From the NCBI RefSeq assembly GCF_006346335.1, contig NZ_VDMC01000007.1:81648-145647 (forward strand): a DNA stretch of 64,000 bases, written 5' to 3'. The notes under the pieces are model-generated. The model was not told where the DNA came from. It did not search any database and saw only the letters and a program-made list of their open reading frames with translations. The translations under genes were made by a program, and so were the position numbers. The stretch is from Aequorivita sinensis. Lineage in GTDB: Bacteria > Bacteroidota > Bacteroidia > Flavobacteriales > Flavobacteriaceae. This document shows, piece after piece, positions 8,683 to 17,328 of this stretch (the first letter of the stretch is position 1; each line of letters opens with the position of its first letter).

Positions 8683-9441
8683 TTATAAGCTTCCCTGAGG
8701 AAGTAATTTCGGATTTATATCTAAGATGTTTTCAGTGTAGTACCTTTTGATAAAATCATCAGAAAAGTGTTCGCTGCCTAAAAGCTTCTCTTCCGAAAGC
8801 ATTTTCTTCACATCAATCTTTTCTTTATATTCTTTTAACATAGGAACAGATACTGGAGCATAACTAAAATGCCAAGGTTCGTATTTAAACCCTTTTCGAT
8901 TTCCATTGTCGGTATAAACCTCATAGAAATCATATTTTTCGGCGTTTTCATTTAGCCAAACTTTAAAGTCGCAATACGGCCCATTTCCATGAAAATTTTC
9001 AGGTTGTAAAACACTTGATGGGCGAGGGGCATTAGCATCAATAATATCTAAGTCGGTACCCCAATGATGGCGAGAAGTTCCAGGGATGGTAGAATACTCA
9101 ATAATTTTTTCGATTGCTTCCATAGGAGAAAGTCCCTTAGAAGTAAAATTTCTATACTTTCTTTCGAAAATTTCCTTTTGACGCTGAAAACTTCGGTATG
9201 AAGAAACAATTTCTATATTAAAATTATCCTTTGCAGCCGCTGCTTTCATTTTATTGAAAGCTTCCTTGGTGGTTTTGTGCATTTTGGAAGTATAGGTTTC
9301 GCCTACAATATCAGGATTACCTTTACCAATAAGTTGGTCTCGGGTAAATTCTTCTGAAAAAGTACTAAAAGAAAATTGCGGAAAAACAGCTAAGCTTAGA
9401 CCTGCAAGACCAGAAATTTTAATAAATTCGTTACGCTTCAT
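8683..9441 (-). CDS. VanY/LdcB-type D-alanyl-D-alanine carboxypeptidase (M15B)
   Basis: 252 aa exported peptidase. Zinc ligands are H125 and D132 in SRHHWGTDLD and H191 in EPWHFSY, the M15B pattern; SSYRSFQRQ near residue 80-88 is also typical. It would trim D-alanine from peptidoglycan stem peptides in the periplasm. The N-terminus (KRNEFIKISG followed by a hydrophobic stretch) resembles a twin-arginine signal but has KR rather than RR, so the export route is uncertain. It is divergent from the GNAT gene at 9478 with 36 bp between. Confidence 0.88.
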   Translation of the reverse strand: MKRNEFIKISGLAGLSLAVFPQFSFSTFSEEFTRDQLIGKGNPDIVGETYTSKMHKTTKEAFNKMKAAAAKDNFNIEIVSSYRSFQRQKEIFERKYRNFTSKGLSPMEAIEKIIEYSTIPGTSRHHWGTDLDIIDANAPRPSSVLQPENFHGNGPYCDFKVWLNENAEKYDFYEVYTDNGNRKGFKYEPWHFSYAPVSVPMLKEYKEKIDVKKMLSEEKLLGSEHFSDDFIKRYYTENILDINPKLLPQGSL

Positions 9442-9477
9442 TATAGTAAATTATGAAGTTTTAAAATTACCATTATT

Positions 9478-9915
9478 TTGAAAGATAACGTTATTTCAAT
9501 CCGCATTATTGAGTCTAAAAATATTTTAAGTATAGTTCCGCTATTACAGAAACTCGGAAACTACACTGTTCCCGAAGATCTTATAAAAGAACGATTGCTT
9601 GAAATGGTAGCGCAAAACTATGAGTGCCTGGGTATATTTGACGATGAAGTTTTAATAGGCACCTGCGGCTTGTGGTTTCAAACTCGGCATTATGCTGGCA
9701 AAAATTTAGAAATGGACCACGTTATTATCGACGATGCCTATAGAGGAAAAGGCATAGGCGAGATGCTAACCAATTTCGTTACAGATTATGCTAAGAAAAA
9801 ATCATGCAATTGGATAGAACTGAATAGTTATGTGCACAATTTTCCTTCGCATAAGTTTTTTTACAACCAAGGCTTTGTTGCCAAGGGCTATCATTTTGTG
9901 AAAGAGTTAAACTAA
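9478..9915 (+). CDS. GNAT-family N-acetyltransferase
   Basis: 145 aa. GNAT motif A is clear: MDHVIIDDAYRGKGIGEMLTN, where RGKGIG binds the pyrophosphate of acetyl-CoA, and NFPSHKFFYNQGF provides the C-terminal motif B region. Acceptor unknown. The only plausible start is TTG at 9478, because a stop lies eight codons upstream in frame and the next ATG is well inside the fold. That TTG is the end of a TTATTTTG stretch resembling a -7 promoter box, which makes the true start worth checking. The 3' end overlaps pepE by 9 bp. Confidence 0.8.
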   Translation: MKDNVISIRIIESKNILSIVPLLQKLGNYTVPEDLIKERLLEMVAQNYECLGIFDDEVLIGTCGLWFQTRHYAGKNLEMDHVIIDDAYRGKGIGEMLTNFVTDYAKKKSCNWIELNSYVHNFPSHKFFYNQGFVAKGYHFVKELN

Positions 9916-10617
9916 TTCAGAATTTAGAGCTGTGCCGCTTGAAATTTCATACGGCTTCTTTCCTTGTTTAAACACGCGAGCATCTAAATCACCTTTCAAA
10001 ATAATTTCATCCCCTTTTACACGTAACCAACTTCCTTCACGAAGTCCGACCACGGGAATGGTGTTTTGAGTGTGAAACTCTGCAATTCTCGTTTCTCGTG
10101 TTTCTCCCATGTGTTTGCTAGTAGGATCTGGGTCTAAATAATGAGGATTTAAATTAAAAGGGATAACTCCTAATGTTTTAAAGGAAGGTGGATATACAAT
10201 TGGCATATCGTTGGTGGTTTGCATAGACACCCCACAAATGTTGCTTCCAGCACTAGTTCCCATATAAGGCATACCGTTGAAAATAGCTTCTCGAAGCGGT
10301 TGCATTACTTCGAATTTATATAGTGCGTTAACTAGTACAAATGTATTTCCGCCACCAGTGAAAACTCCTTTTGCATTTTTAATTGCTGCTACAGGGTCTT
10401 CAAAGGTGTGTAGTCCGATTACTTTTTTACCTATTTTATCGAATGCTTTAGCAGCCTTTTCAGTATAACTATCGTGGCTAATCCCGCCAGGTCGAGCGTA
10501 GGGGATAAAAATAACTTCTTCAGTGTCCTTAAATAATTCGGCCATTTCATCTGTTATATAATCTAAATATTCACCACCGTAAACAGTGCTTGTACTAACT
10601 ACTAAAAGGTTTTTCAT
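9907..10617 (-). CDS. pepE: Dipeptidase E (alpha-aspartyl dipeptidase, S51)
   Basis: 236 aa, cytosolic serine dipeptidase that cleaves dipeptides starting with aspartate. The nucleophile motif YMGTSAGSNICG is near residues 118-129, and GVFTGGGNTFVL and NLNPHYLDPDP (catalytic histidine) agree with PepE. Length matches the E. coli enzyme (229 aa). It converges on the GNAT gene with a 9-bp overlap. Confidence 0.93.
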   Translation of the reverse strand: MKNLLVVSTSTVYGGEYLDYITDEMAELFKDTEEVIFIPYARPGGISHDSYTEKAAKAFDKIGKKVIGLHTFEDPVAAIKNAKGVFTGGGNTFVLVNALYKFEVMQPLREAIFNGMPYMGTSAGSNICGVSMQTTNDMPIVYPPSFKTLGVIPFNLNPHYLDPDPTSKHMGETRETRIAEFHTQNTIPVVGLREGSWLRVKGDEIILKGDLDARVFKQGKKPYEISSGTALNSELV

Positions 10618-10742
10618 TTTGAATGATTTTTCTTGTCAGTTTTAATAAAATAAAAATGTTGACTTTTAAAACATGTAAATTTAACCAATGCGAATGGAAA
10701 CTTTTAGTTTTCATAGTCAAAACAAATCCGTATCTTTAATAG

Positions 10743-11561
10743 ATGACAAAAAAACTACTTCTTTTACTTTTCATAATAGTAAGTCCCGCATTATTAGCAC
10801 AAGAAATTGACCGTGTTAAAGTTTCTGGTAAACTACACGTTCCCAAGGGTGAAGATGCCGAGGGAATTTCAGTGTATAATATTTCTGCTCAAAATGGAAC
10901 TATCACTAATGCTGATGGAACCTTTGAAATTGCAATAGCAGAAAACGATAGAGTGCAGATTACTGCACTGCAATATCAAGCATTTACAGTTGTAATAGAT
11001 AAAGGAGTTGTGGACAGGAAAATTATGAATATTTTTCTCAATCCTGCAGTAAATCAATTAGAAGAGGTTGTAGTAAGGCCTTATGATTTATCAGGGAATA
11101 TCAACGTAGACGTAATCAAGATTCCTACGTACAATGTGGCAAAAGATTGGGATTTGAGCTATAAAGCCTTGGAGTATGGATACAATTTTAAGCCAGATGA
11201 TAAAACGGCTATTTCTGGAAATGCAGCCGAAGAAGCACTTCATAGCCATGCACTTAAAAATGGCGCAGATGTTCTAGCTATTTTAGGTGGAATTGGGCAA
11301 TTATTATTTCCGAATGGAAAAAAGGTTTCGGTTATTGAAAAACAAGAAAATGAAAATCTTATAAGTAATAACATACAACAGCGTTTTAGTAAGGAATTTA
11401 TAGAAGATAACTTCAATATTCCTCAAGAAAAAGCTGTGGACTTTTTGTTTTATGCACAAGAAAATGGCTTGGACAAGAATTTATTAAGGCCTGAAAACGA
11501 AATGCAATTAATGGACTTCCTTCTTGATAAAAGCAAGGAATATAAAAAGCGCGGTGAGTAA
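10743..11561 (+). CDS. Exported protein with CarboxypepD_reg-like domain
   Basis: 272 aa with a signal peptide ending near ALLAQ. Residues about 25-105 form a carboxypeptidase-regulatory-like beta sandwich (VSGKLHVP, TITNADGTFEI, ITALQYQ, NQLEEVVV), the same domain found at the N-terminus of TonB-dependent receptors, but no plug or barrel follows. The C-terminal half is mostly helical and of unknown function. It is probably an outer-membrane-associated or periplasmic protein. It is followed on the same strand by the DUF6702-like gene and the M1 peptidase. Confidence 0.8.
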   Translation: MTKKLLLLLFIIVSPALLAQEIDRVKVSGKLHVPKGEDAEGISVYNISAQNGTITNADGTFEIAIAENDRVQITALQYQAFTVVIDKGVVDRKIMNIFLNPAVNQLEEVVVRPYDLSGNINVDVIKIPTYNVAKDWDLSYKALEYGYNFKPDDKTAISGNAAEEALHSHALKNGADVLAILGGIGQLLFPNGKKVSVIEKQENENLISNNIQQRFSKEFIEDNFNIPQEKAVDFLFYAQENGLDKNLLRPENEMQLMDFLLDKSKEYKKRGE

Positions 11562-11732
11562 TTTCCCAAAATTTTCACCTAAAATGTTATGTGAAATATA
11601 AAATTTGAAATTAATTATTTACATAATTCTCTATTGTCTAAGCCTAATTTAGACTGAAAAAGACAAAAAAAATAATTAGTATTGTACTCCTATTGAAAGT
11701 AATCTACAGATGTTTTGTCTTTTGATTTTTAT

Positions 11733-12233
11733 ATGAAGTACTTCAAAATCATTATTTTATTAATTGCTTTTCCTTTGATGTCGGGTGCTCCGGCTCATAA
11801 GTTTTATGTAAGTATTACAAAAATTGAATATGCAAAACAGAAAAACTCTCTTCAGATAATAGCCAAAATCTTCACAGATGATCTTGAAGATGCACTACAG
11901 CAGCGTTACGATTCTTCAATCTTATTGGCTGGAAAAAATGAATCGCCTAAAGTGGATGAGCTTCTGGAAAACTACCTGTTTCAAAAAATAAATATTAAAG
12001 TTAACGGGAAACCGGTGATGCTTAAATATATTGGTAAAGAATATGATGTAGATATGGTTGTTGCCTATATTGAAGTAAAAGACATAAAAGAATTAAAGAC
12101 GATTGAAATTGAAAATAAAGTTCTGACTGAAATTTTTTCAGATCAGCAGAATATTATTCATTTAAAAACACCCAAAAGCCGGCGAAGTTTAATTCTTGAT
12201 AGGGATGAACCAAGTGGCTTATTAAACTTTTAA
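11733..12233 (+). CDS. DUF6702-like exported protein
   Basis: 166 aa. I place the start at the ATG at 11733, which gives a clean signal peptide (MKYFKIIILLIAFPLMSG); an in-frame TTG at 11715 adds six residues before it and is less likely. The mature part, HKFYVSITKIEY onward, resembles the DUF6702 family often paired with M1 peptidases in Flavobacteriia: a beta-rich domain with a conserved FTDDLE segment. No catalytic residues recognised. It ends 9 bp before the peptidase gene, so the two are one transcription unit. Confidence 0.78.
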   Translation: MKYFKIIILLIAFPLMSGAPAHKFYVSITKIEYAKQKNSLQIIAKIFTDDLEDALQQRYDSSILLAGKNESPKVDELLENYLFQKINIKVNGKPVMLKYIGKEYDVDMVVAYIEVKDIKELKTIEIENKVLTEIFSDQQNIIHLKTPKSRRSLILDRDEPSGLLNF

Positions 12234-12242
12234 ACCTTCCGA

Positions 12243-14546
12243 ATGAAATCAACCAACATTCTATTCCTCGCCGTATTATTCTTTATCTCTGGTTATACAT
12301 TTGCACAAAATGAAGCCGAACCTGCTAAAAGGGAACAAGGCCATTACAACACCAATCGATTTAAGCAGCTCAAGGAAGAGTTTGCCACACCAAATATGTT
12401 TAGAACTGCTAGTGGTGCCCCTGGTCCGCATTACTATCAACAGCAAGCAGACTATATTATGGATATAGAGCTTGACGATGAAAACAAAAAAATTAGTGGG
12501 TTTGAAACGATAACTTACAGTAATAATTCCCCTGACGTTTTGGAGTACCTGTGGGTACAACTCGATCAGAACGTGAGAGCAAAAGACTCGAAGTCACCTT
12601 TAATTGAGCCTTCAGAAGTTTCTCCTGCAAATATGCCTTCAACATTTGTTGAAAATTATATGACTGAAGCTTTTGATGGTGGTTTTAATATTCTGGAAGT
12701 AAAAGATGCAAAAGGAAATGCATTGAAATATACTATTAATCGTACAATGATGCGTATTGATATGCCTCATGCCTTAAAACCAGGTGAAAAGTTTGAATTT
12801 TCTATTAAGTGGTGGTATAATATTAACGACTATATGGTTGTTGATGGTCGAAGTGGTTACGAAACATTTGAAGATGGAAATCGCGGATATGTAATTGCTC
12901 AGTTTTATCCAAGAATGGCAGTTTATAATGATGTAGAAGGATGGCAAAATAGTCAGTTTTGGGGAAGAGATGAGTTTGCATTGCCATTTGGAAATTTTGA
13001 AGTGAATATTACTGTTCCTGCAGATCATATTTTGGATGCAACAGGAAACCTTCAAAATAGAAAGGAAGTATTTACAAAAGATATGTTGAAGCGTTATGAA
13101 GAAGCTCAGAAATCTTTCGATAAACCAGTCTTGATTGTAACAGAAGAAGAAGCTGAGGCAGCTTCCAAAGGATTTTCTAAAGCAAAGAAAACTTGGAAGT
13201 TTAAAGCTGAAAATGTACGTGATTATGCTTTTGCAACTTCAAGAAAGTATATGTGGGATATGATGGCGGTAAAAATGGGAGCAGGTTCTGTTATGGCAGT
13301 TTCATTATACCCACCAGAATCTAATCCACTTTGGGGCGATTGGTCAACTCGTGCGGTTGCTAGTACTCTAAAAACTTTTTCACGAATGACTTTTGATTAT
13401 CCGTATCCAAAAGCAATTTCAGTAAGTGCTGAAAATCAAGGGATGGAATACCCAATGATATGCTGGAATTATGGAAGACCTGAAAAAGACGGCACAATAA
13501 GAGAGCGTATTAAGTTTGGAATGATAAGTGTAATTATTCACGAGGTTGGACATAACTATTTCCCGATGATTGTAAATAGCGATGAACGTCAGTGGACTTG
13601 GATGGACGAAGGTTTAAACACTTTTACGCAATACGTTGCCGAGCAAGATTTTGGAGAAACATACCCAGATGCTATAGCACCACATAAAAAGTATCCGTCG
13701 CGTCGCGGTCCAGCAAAAAACATCGTAGATTATATGGCAGGTGATCAAAGTCAGTTAGCACCAATAATGACCAAAGGATTAAATGTTTATAGTTTTGGAG
13801 CCAATGCATATGGAAAGCCAGCTACAGCATTAAATATTCTTCGAGAAACTGTAATGGGACGTGAGCTTTTTGATTTTGCATTTAAAACCTATGCTAATCG
13901 ATGGATGTTTAAGCACCCTACTCCAGAAGATTTCTTTAGAACGATGGAAGACGCTTCGGCTGTAGATTTAGATTGGTATTGGAGAGAATGGTTTTACACA
14001 ACCAACTACGTAGATATAGGAGTAAAAGATGTAAAGAAGTATCACGTAACCTCTAAAATGACCAAAGAGGTAAAAGAAATTATCGCTGAACGAGGAATTC
14101 TTGAAACTGAAATTCCCGCAATGGTGTATATGGTTACTGAAGATAGCGAGGATTACGAAGAAAGTATGAAAACAGCTAATCTTAAGGATATTCAGCCTTT
14201 AAGAGATTATATTGAAGAAAATATTCCAGTAGAAGAAAGACCAAGTTTAAAAAATCCGAAGTACTTTCATGAAATTACTTTTGAAAAGCCAGGAGGTATT
14301 CCAATGCCTATATTAGCTAAGTACACTTATAGCGATGGAACTTCAGAACGAATTACATATCCAGCTCAAATTTGGAGAAAGAATGATGGCTACGTAAGTA
14401 AAGTTATTGCTTCAGAAAAAGAAATTGTAAGGGTTGAAGTAGACCCAGAGGAAGAAACTGCAGATATAGATACTTCAAACAATGTTTGGCCAAGACAAAA
14501 AGAGCTTGGTGCTTTTGAAGAATTTAAAAATAATTCAAGAAAGTAG
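12243..14546 (+). CDS. M1-family zinc metallopeptidase, exported
   Basis: 767 aa with signal peptide (cleavage near TFAQ). The catalytic motif H433-E434-V-G-H437 is followed 18 residues later by E456 in MDEGLN, the exact HExxH-x18-E spacing of M1 aminopeptidases; ENQGMEYP near residue 397 stands where the GAMEN exopeptidase motif is expected, so substrate recognition may differ from classic aminopeptidases. It is likely a periplasmic or surface peptidase for protein degradation. It is translated just after the DUF6702-like gene and followed by a terminator at 14571. Confidence 0.92.
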   Translation: MKSTNILFLAVLFFISGYTFAQNEAEPAKREQGHYNTNRFKQLKEEFATPNMFRTASGAPGPHYYQQQADYIMDIELDDENKKISGFETITYSNNSPDVLEYLWVQLDQNVRAKDSKSPLIEPSEVSPANMPSTFVENYMTEAFDGGFNILEVKDAKGNALKYTINRTMMRIDMPHALKPGEKFEFSIKWWYNINDYMVVDGRSGYETFEDGNRGYVIAQFYPRMAVYNDVEGWQNSQFWGRDEFALPFGNFEVNITVPADHILDATGNLQNRKEVFTKDMLKRYEEAQKSFDKPVLIVTEEEAEAASKGFSKAKKTWKFKAENVRDYAFATSRKYMWDMMAVKMGAGSVMAVSLYPPESNPLWGDWSTRAVASTLKTFSRMTFDYPYPKAISVSAENQGMEYPMICWNYGRPEKDGTIRERIKFGMISVIIHEVGHNYFPMIVNSDERQWTWMDEGLNTFTQYVAEQDFGETYPDAIAPHKKYPSRRGPAKNIVDYMAGDQSQLAPIMTKGLNVYSFGANAYGKPATALNILRETVMGRELFDFAFKTYANRWMFKHPTPEDFFRTMEDASAVDLDWYWREWFYTTNYVDIGVKDVKKYHVTSKMTKEVKEIIAERGILETEIPAMVYMVTEDSEDYEESMKTANLKDIQPLRDYIEENIPVEERPSLKNPKYFHEITFEKPGGIPMPILAKYTYSDGTSERITYPAQIWRKNDGYVSKVIASEKEIVRVEVDPEEETADIDTSNNVWPRQKELGAFEEFKNNSRK

Positions 14547-14570
14547 TAATCTTAAGATTTTTAAAGAGTG

Positions 14571-14606
14571 TCCCTTCTGCGTTATTAAATGTAGAAGGGA
14601 TTTTTT
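14571..14606 (+). terminator. Rho-independent terminator after the M1 peptidase gene
   Basis: Arms TCCCTTCT (14571-14578) and AGAAGGGA (14593-14600) pair perfectly and are followed by six T, 25 bp after the peptidase stop codon. Confidence 0.88.
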
Positions 14607-14662
14607 GTGCAATCAATTTATAAAAACTCCTTACTCATCACAATTAACTCATAACTCATTAG

Positions 14663-14670
14663 TATATTTG
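14663..14670 (+). promoter_or_regulatory. TAnnTTTG box upstream of tatA
   Basis: TATATTTG is an exact match to the Bacteroidota -7 consensus and lies four bases before the tatA ATG, implying a leader of almost zero length. No clear -33 element is seen. Confidence 0.5.
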
Positions 14671-14674
14671 CAGC

Positions 14675-14962
14675 ATGATTTTACAGGCTTATTTTCTTTT
14701 CATTAGCGGTGCCGAAATAGGATTTATTCTATTCATCATTCTTTTGGTTTTTGGTGCAGACAAAGTACCAGAGATTGCAAGGGGATTAGGGAAGGCTATG
14801 CGTCAAGTTAAGGATGCTACAAACGATATAAAATCTGAAATCACCAAAAGTGCCGAAAAGCAAGGTATCGATATTGATATCACTAAGGACGTTCGCCAAG
14901 AAATTGATAAAGTAAAAGAAGAGGTCGATGAAATTACTGGCCCGATTAAGCGAAAGTTCTAA
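14675..14962 (+). CDS. tatA: Twin-arginine translocase TatA/TatE subunit
   Basis: 95 aa. One N-terminal membrane helix (GAEIGFILFIILLVFGADKVPEIAR) contains the FG hinge, followed by an amphipathic helix (GLGKAMRQVKDATNDI) and a charged tail. This is the pore-forming component of the Tat system that exports folded proteins. TatC is not in the window. The next gene, a PAP2 phosphatase, starts at the base after the tatA stop. Confidence 0.92.
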   Translation: MILQAYFLFISGAEIGFILFIILLVFGADKVPEIARGLGKAMRQVKDATNDIKSEITKSAEKQGIDIDITKDVRQEIDKVKEEVDEITGPIKRKF

Positions 14963-15535
14963 ATGTTTGAAAGCCTTAAGCAATGGGATAGAGACCTTTT
15001 TGTTTTTTTAAACAGTCTCGGAGGTGAATCTTTTGATTCGTTTTGGCTTTTTACCACACGAATTGAAATCTGGATACCACTTTTAATTTTCTTTGGATTC
15101 TTATTCTTTTATTATTACAAAGGTCGAAAGGCATTAGTCGCTTTAACTTTTTTAGTATTAACATTTGCGGCTACTTACTTATTCACCTTACTTGTAAAAG
15201 ACTATGTAGGGCGTTTACGACCTAATAATGTAGAAGCCTTTGCCGAACTCATTCGAATCCTCCAACAACCCAACAGCTATAGTTTTTTCTCGGGTCACGC
15301 ATCGTCAAGCTTTGCAATAACAACCTTTGTTGTATTGATGTTACGCAACTACACAAAATGGATTTACTTAGCTTATATATGGCCAATAATTTTTGTGTTA
15401 AGTCGGATATTTGTTGGTGTTCATTACCCAAGCGATATCTTTGTTGGAGCCTTAGTAGGAACCGTATTCGCCTTTGTTTTTTACAAATTGTGTAAAAAAA
15501 TAATAGAAAAAGAATCTTTAGTTCTTCACTCGTGA
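14963..15535 (+). CDS. PAP2-family membrane phosphatase
   Basis: 190 aa with about five membrane helices. The three-part active site is complete: KDYVGRLRPN near residues 74-83, FSGHASSSF near 111-119 and SRIFVGVHYPSD near 149-160. Such enzymes remove phosphate from lipid phosphates, for example undecaprenyl pyrophosphate or phosphatidate; the substrate cannot be told here. It follows tatA with no intergenic base and its last 18 bp overlap the convergent O-methyltransferase gene. Confidence 0.92.
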   Translation: MFESLKQWDRDLFVFLNSLGGESFDSFWLFTTRIEIWIPLLIFFGFLFFYYYKGRKALVALTFLVLTFAATYLFTLLVKDYVGRLRPNNVEAFAELIRILQQPNSYSFFSGHASSSFAITTFVVLMLRNYTKWIYLAYIWPIIFVLSRIFVGVHYPSDIFVGALVGTVFAFVFYKLCKKIIEKESLVLHS

Positions 15536-16162
15536 TATTGTCAATCCATCTCGAATAGGAAGAAGAACAGTTTCTAGTCTTGGGTGTGTGTTTAAAGCTT
15601 GATTGTATTTTAGAAGTGCTTGTGTATCGATATCGTCCTTCTTTACTTTTTCAACTACTTTTCCACTCCAAAGTACATTATCGCTTAAAATTACAGAACC
15701 TTTTTTTAGTTTTGGAAGAATAATTTCAAGATAGTTTGGATAGTTGCTTTTATCGGCATCAATGAAGACTAGGTCAAAGGTTTTGTCGATTTCTGGAATA
15801 ATCTCCAAAGCATTTCCTAAATGCTGCACTATTTGATTCCCAAAAGCAGATTCGTCAAAATACTTACGTTGAAAATCCAATAATTCTTCATTAATATCTA
15901 TGGTATGAAGTTCTCCGTCTTCTTGCATTCCTTCAGCTAGGCACAGCGCAGAGTATCCTGTATAAGTCCCAATTTCAAGAATGTACTTTGGCTGAATCAA
16001 CTTCGATAACATACTTAATACACGACCTTGTAAATGCCCACTTAGCATCCTTGGTGCAAGTACTTTTTGCCAAGTTTCACGACTTAATTTTTGTAGTAAC
16101 TCAGGTTCAGGTTGTGAATGACTTTCAATGTAATCGTTTATTTTTTCAGGAAGGAAATCCAT
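15518..16162 (-). CDS. SAM-dependent O-methyltransferase (COMT-like)
   Basis: 214 aa, family 3 O-methyltransferase. Visible motifs: ILEIGTYTGYSALCLAEG (SAM motif I), HTIDINEE, DLVFIDADKSNY with the Mg2+-binding aspartate, and LSDNVLWSGKV with the second metal-binding D-N pair. Relatives methylate catechol-like compounds. It is 35 bp downstream of the kynurenine operon on the same strand, so it may be co-transcribed; hydroxykynurenine or hydroxyanthranilate are conceivable substrates, but that is inference only. Confidence 0.9.
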   Translation of the reverse strand: MDFLPEKINDYIESHSQPEPELLQKLSRETWQKVLAPRMLSGHLQGRVLSMLSKLIQPKYILEIGTYTGYSALCLAEGMQEDGELHTIDINEELLDFQRKYFDESAFGNQIVQHLGNALEIIPEIDKTFDLVFIDADKSNYPNYLEIILPKLKKGSVILSDNVLWSGKVVEKVKKDDIDTQALLKYNQALNTHPRLETVLLPIRDGLTISRVKN

Positions 16163-16197
16163 TTTTTTAAGATGTAAGATTGTAGTTATTAATTTAA

Positions 16198-17283
16198 TTA
16201 TTCGCCAAGAATACGCTTAACAAGTTTTTCTTTAGCCGCTTCATCATCACCACATAACCATTGAATTACATTATCTTCCCACATAGCATCGGCCTCTGTT
16301 TGGGTAATAATTTTGCGGTCCAAGGCAAGATCTAATATTTTTCCAGGATATGATGATTGTGGAGCACTTTCCATTTCTCCTAATGGGTATGGATCGTCAA
16401 GTCCTACTAAAACTTGTTTTGCTCCTTGGTTTTTAACTACCAACTCTAACGATCCTGTATCGTGTACAAGCGTATCGAAGAAGATATTTTTGTGTCCTAC
16501 AGATTTTCTAGGGTGCGTTTTTCCTTCAAATAAGTCTGGGCGACCATCAAAACCTTGTATTCTTCTACCTAGGTTTATTTGCGCTAATTGACCTCCGTGT
16601 GCGAAACAAGTACGCATTCCAGGGTATTTATCGGCATAGCCATTTAGCGTTAAAAAGTGATAAGCATCGGCGCATTGTGCCAACATCCAAATAAGGTGAA
16701 AACGCCAAGCTGTATTTTCTAATTTTATAAATTTTTCACCATCATAAGGATGAATTTCTACAGCTAAATTATATTTTGAAGCAAGCTCAAATATCGGTTC
16801 ATTTTCCTCGTCAAAAATACAGCGCCATGTACCGATAGTATCCATATAGTGGGTAGGTAAACACAAAAGTTGCATCCCTAACTCTTCAACACAACGCTCT
16901 ATCTCCCACAAAGCACCTCTTACGAATCCAGGGTGAACTACAAACCCACAAGTGAATTTTGAAGGATTGTTGTGTTGCACTTTAGCGTTGAAATCGTTTT
17001 GAAAACGAAGCGCTTTTTTCATTTCTTCAACGCGTAAACCGTTTCCATAAAGTTGTGAAAGATTTAATACCACAGCGTGGTCTATCTTGAAACGCTCCAT
17101 CCATTCTAGCTTTTCATTTAAAAAGAAACTAGAGTCTGTAACAGGTCGACTCCAATCTTTTTGAAGCATAAACTTTCTGTCTTTATCTACCCAAAAAATT
17201 CCCTTGTCCTGCATAAATTGAGGAATTTCTTCTGGATAGGGTAGAAGGTGAGAATGGCCATTAATGCGGAGTTTTCGTTTCAT
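16198..17283 (-). CDS. ACMSD-like amidohydrolase-family decarboxylase
   Basis: 361 aa. It has the metal site of the aminocarboxymuconate-semialdehyde decarboxylase family: H10 and H12 in NGHSH, H178 in VEIHPYD, H229 in CFAHGG and D296 in GLDDPYP. These agree in order and spacing with the zinc ligands of bacterial ACMSD. The enzyme would convert 2-amino-3-carboxymuconate semialdehyde to 2-aminomuconate semialdehyde, steering the pathway away from quinolinate. Genes for neighbouring steps (dehydrogenase, deaminase, kmo, kynU) lie upstream on the same strand, which supports this assignment. Confidence 0.88.
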   Translation of the reverse strand: MKRKLRINGHSHLLPYPEEIPQFMQDKGIFWVDKDRKFMLQKDWSRPVTDSSFFLNEKLEWMERFKIDHAVVLNLSQLYGNGLRVEEMKKALRFQNDFNAKVQHNNPSKFTCGFVVHPGFVRGALWEIERCVEELGMQLLCLPTHYMDTIGTWRCIFDEENEPIFELASKYNLAVEIHPYDGEKFIKLENTAWRFHLIWMLAQCADAYHFLTLNGYADKYPGMRTCFAHGGQLAQINLGRRIQGFDGRPDLFEGKTHPRKSVGHKNIFFDTLVHDTGSLELVVKNQGAKQVLVGLDDPYPLGEMESAPQSSYPGKILDLALDRKIITQTEADAMWEDNVIQWLCGDDEAAKEKLVKRILGE

Positions 17284-17328
17284 ATCATTTCACTAAGTTG
17301 GAGAGTAATAATTATTTTGAAATTAAAT

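Noticed and set aside
11636..11654. GTCTAA...TTAGAC inverted repeat upstream of the DUF6702-like gene
   Set aside because: Short arms in AT-rich sequence, no promoter consensus close by; not supported as an operator.
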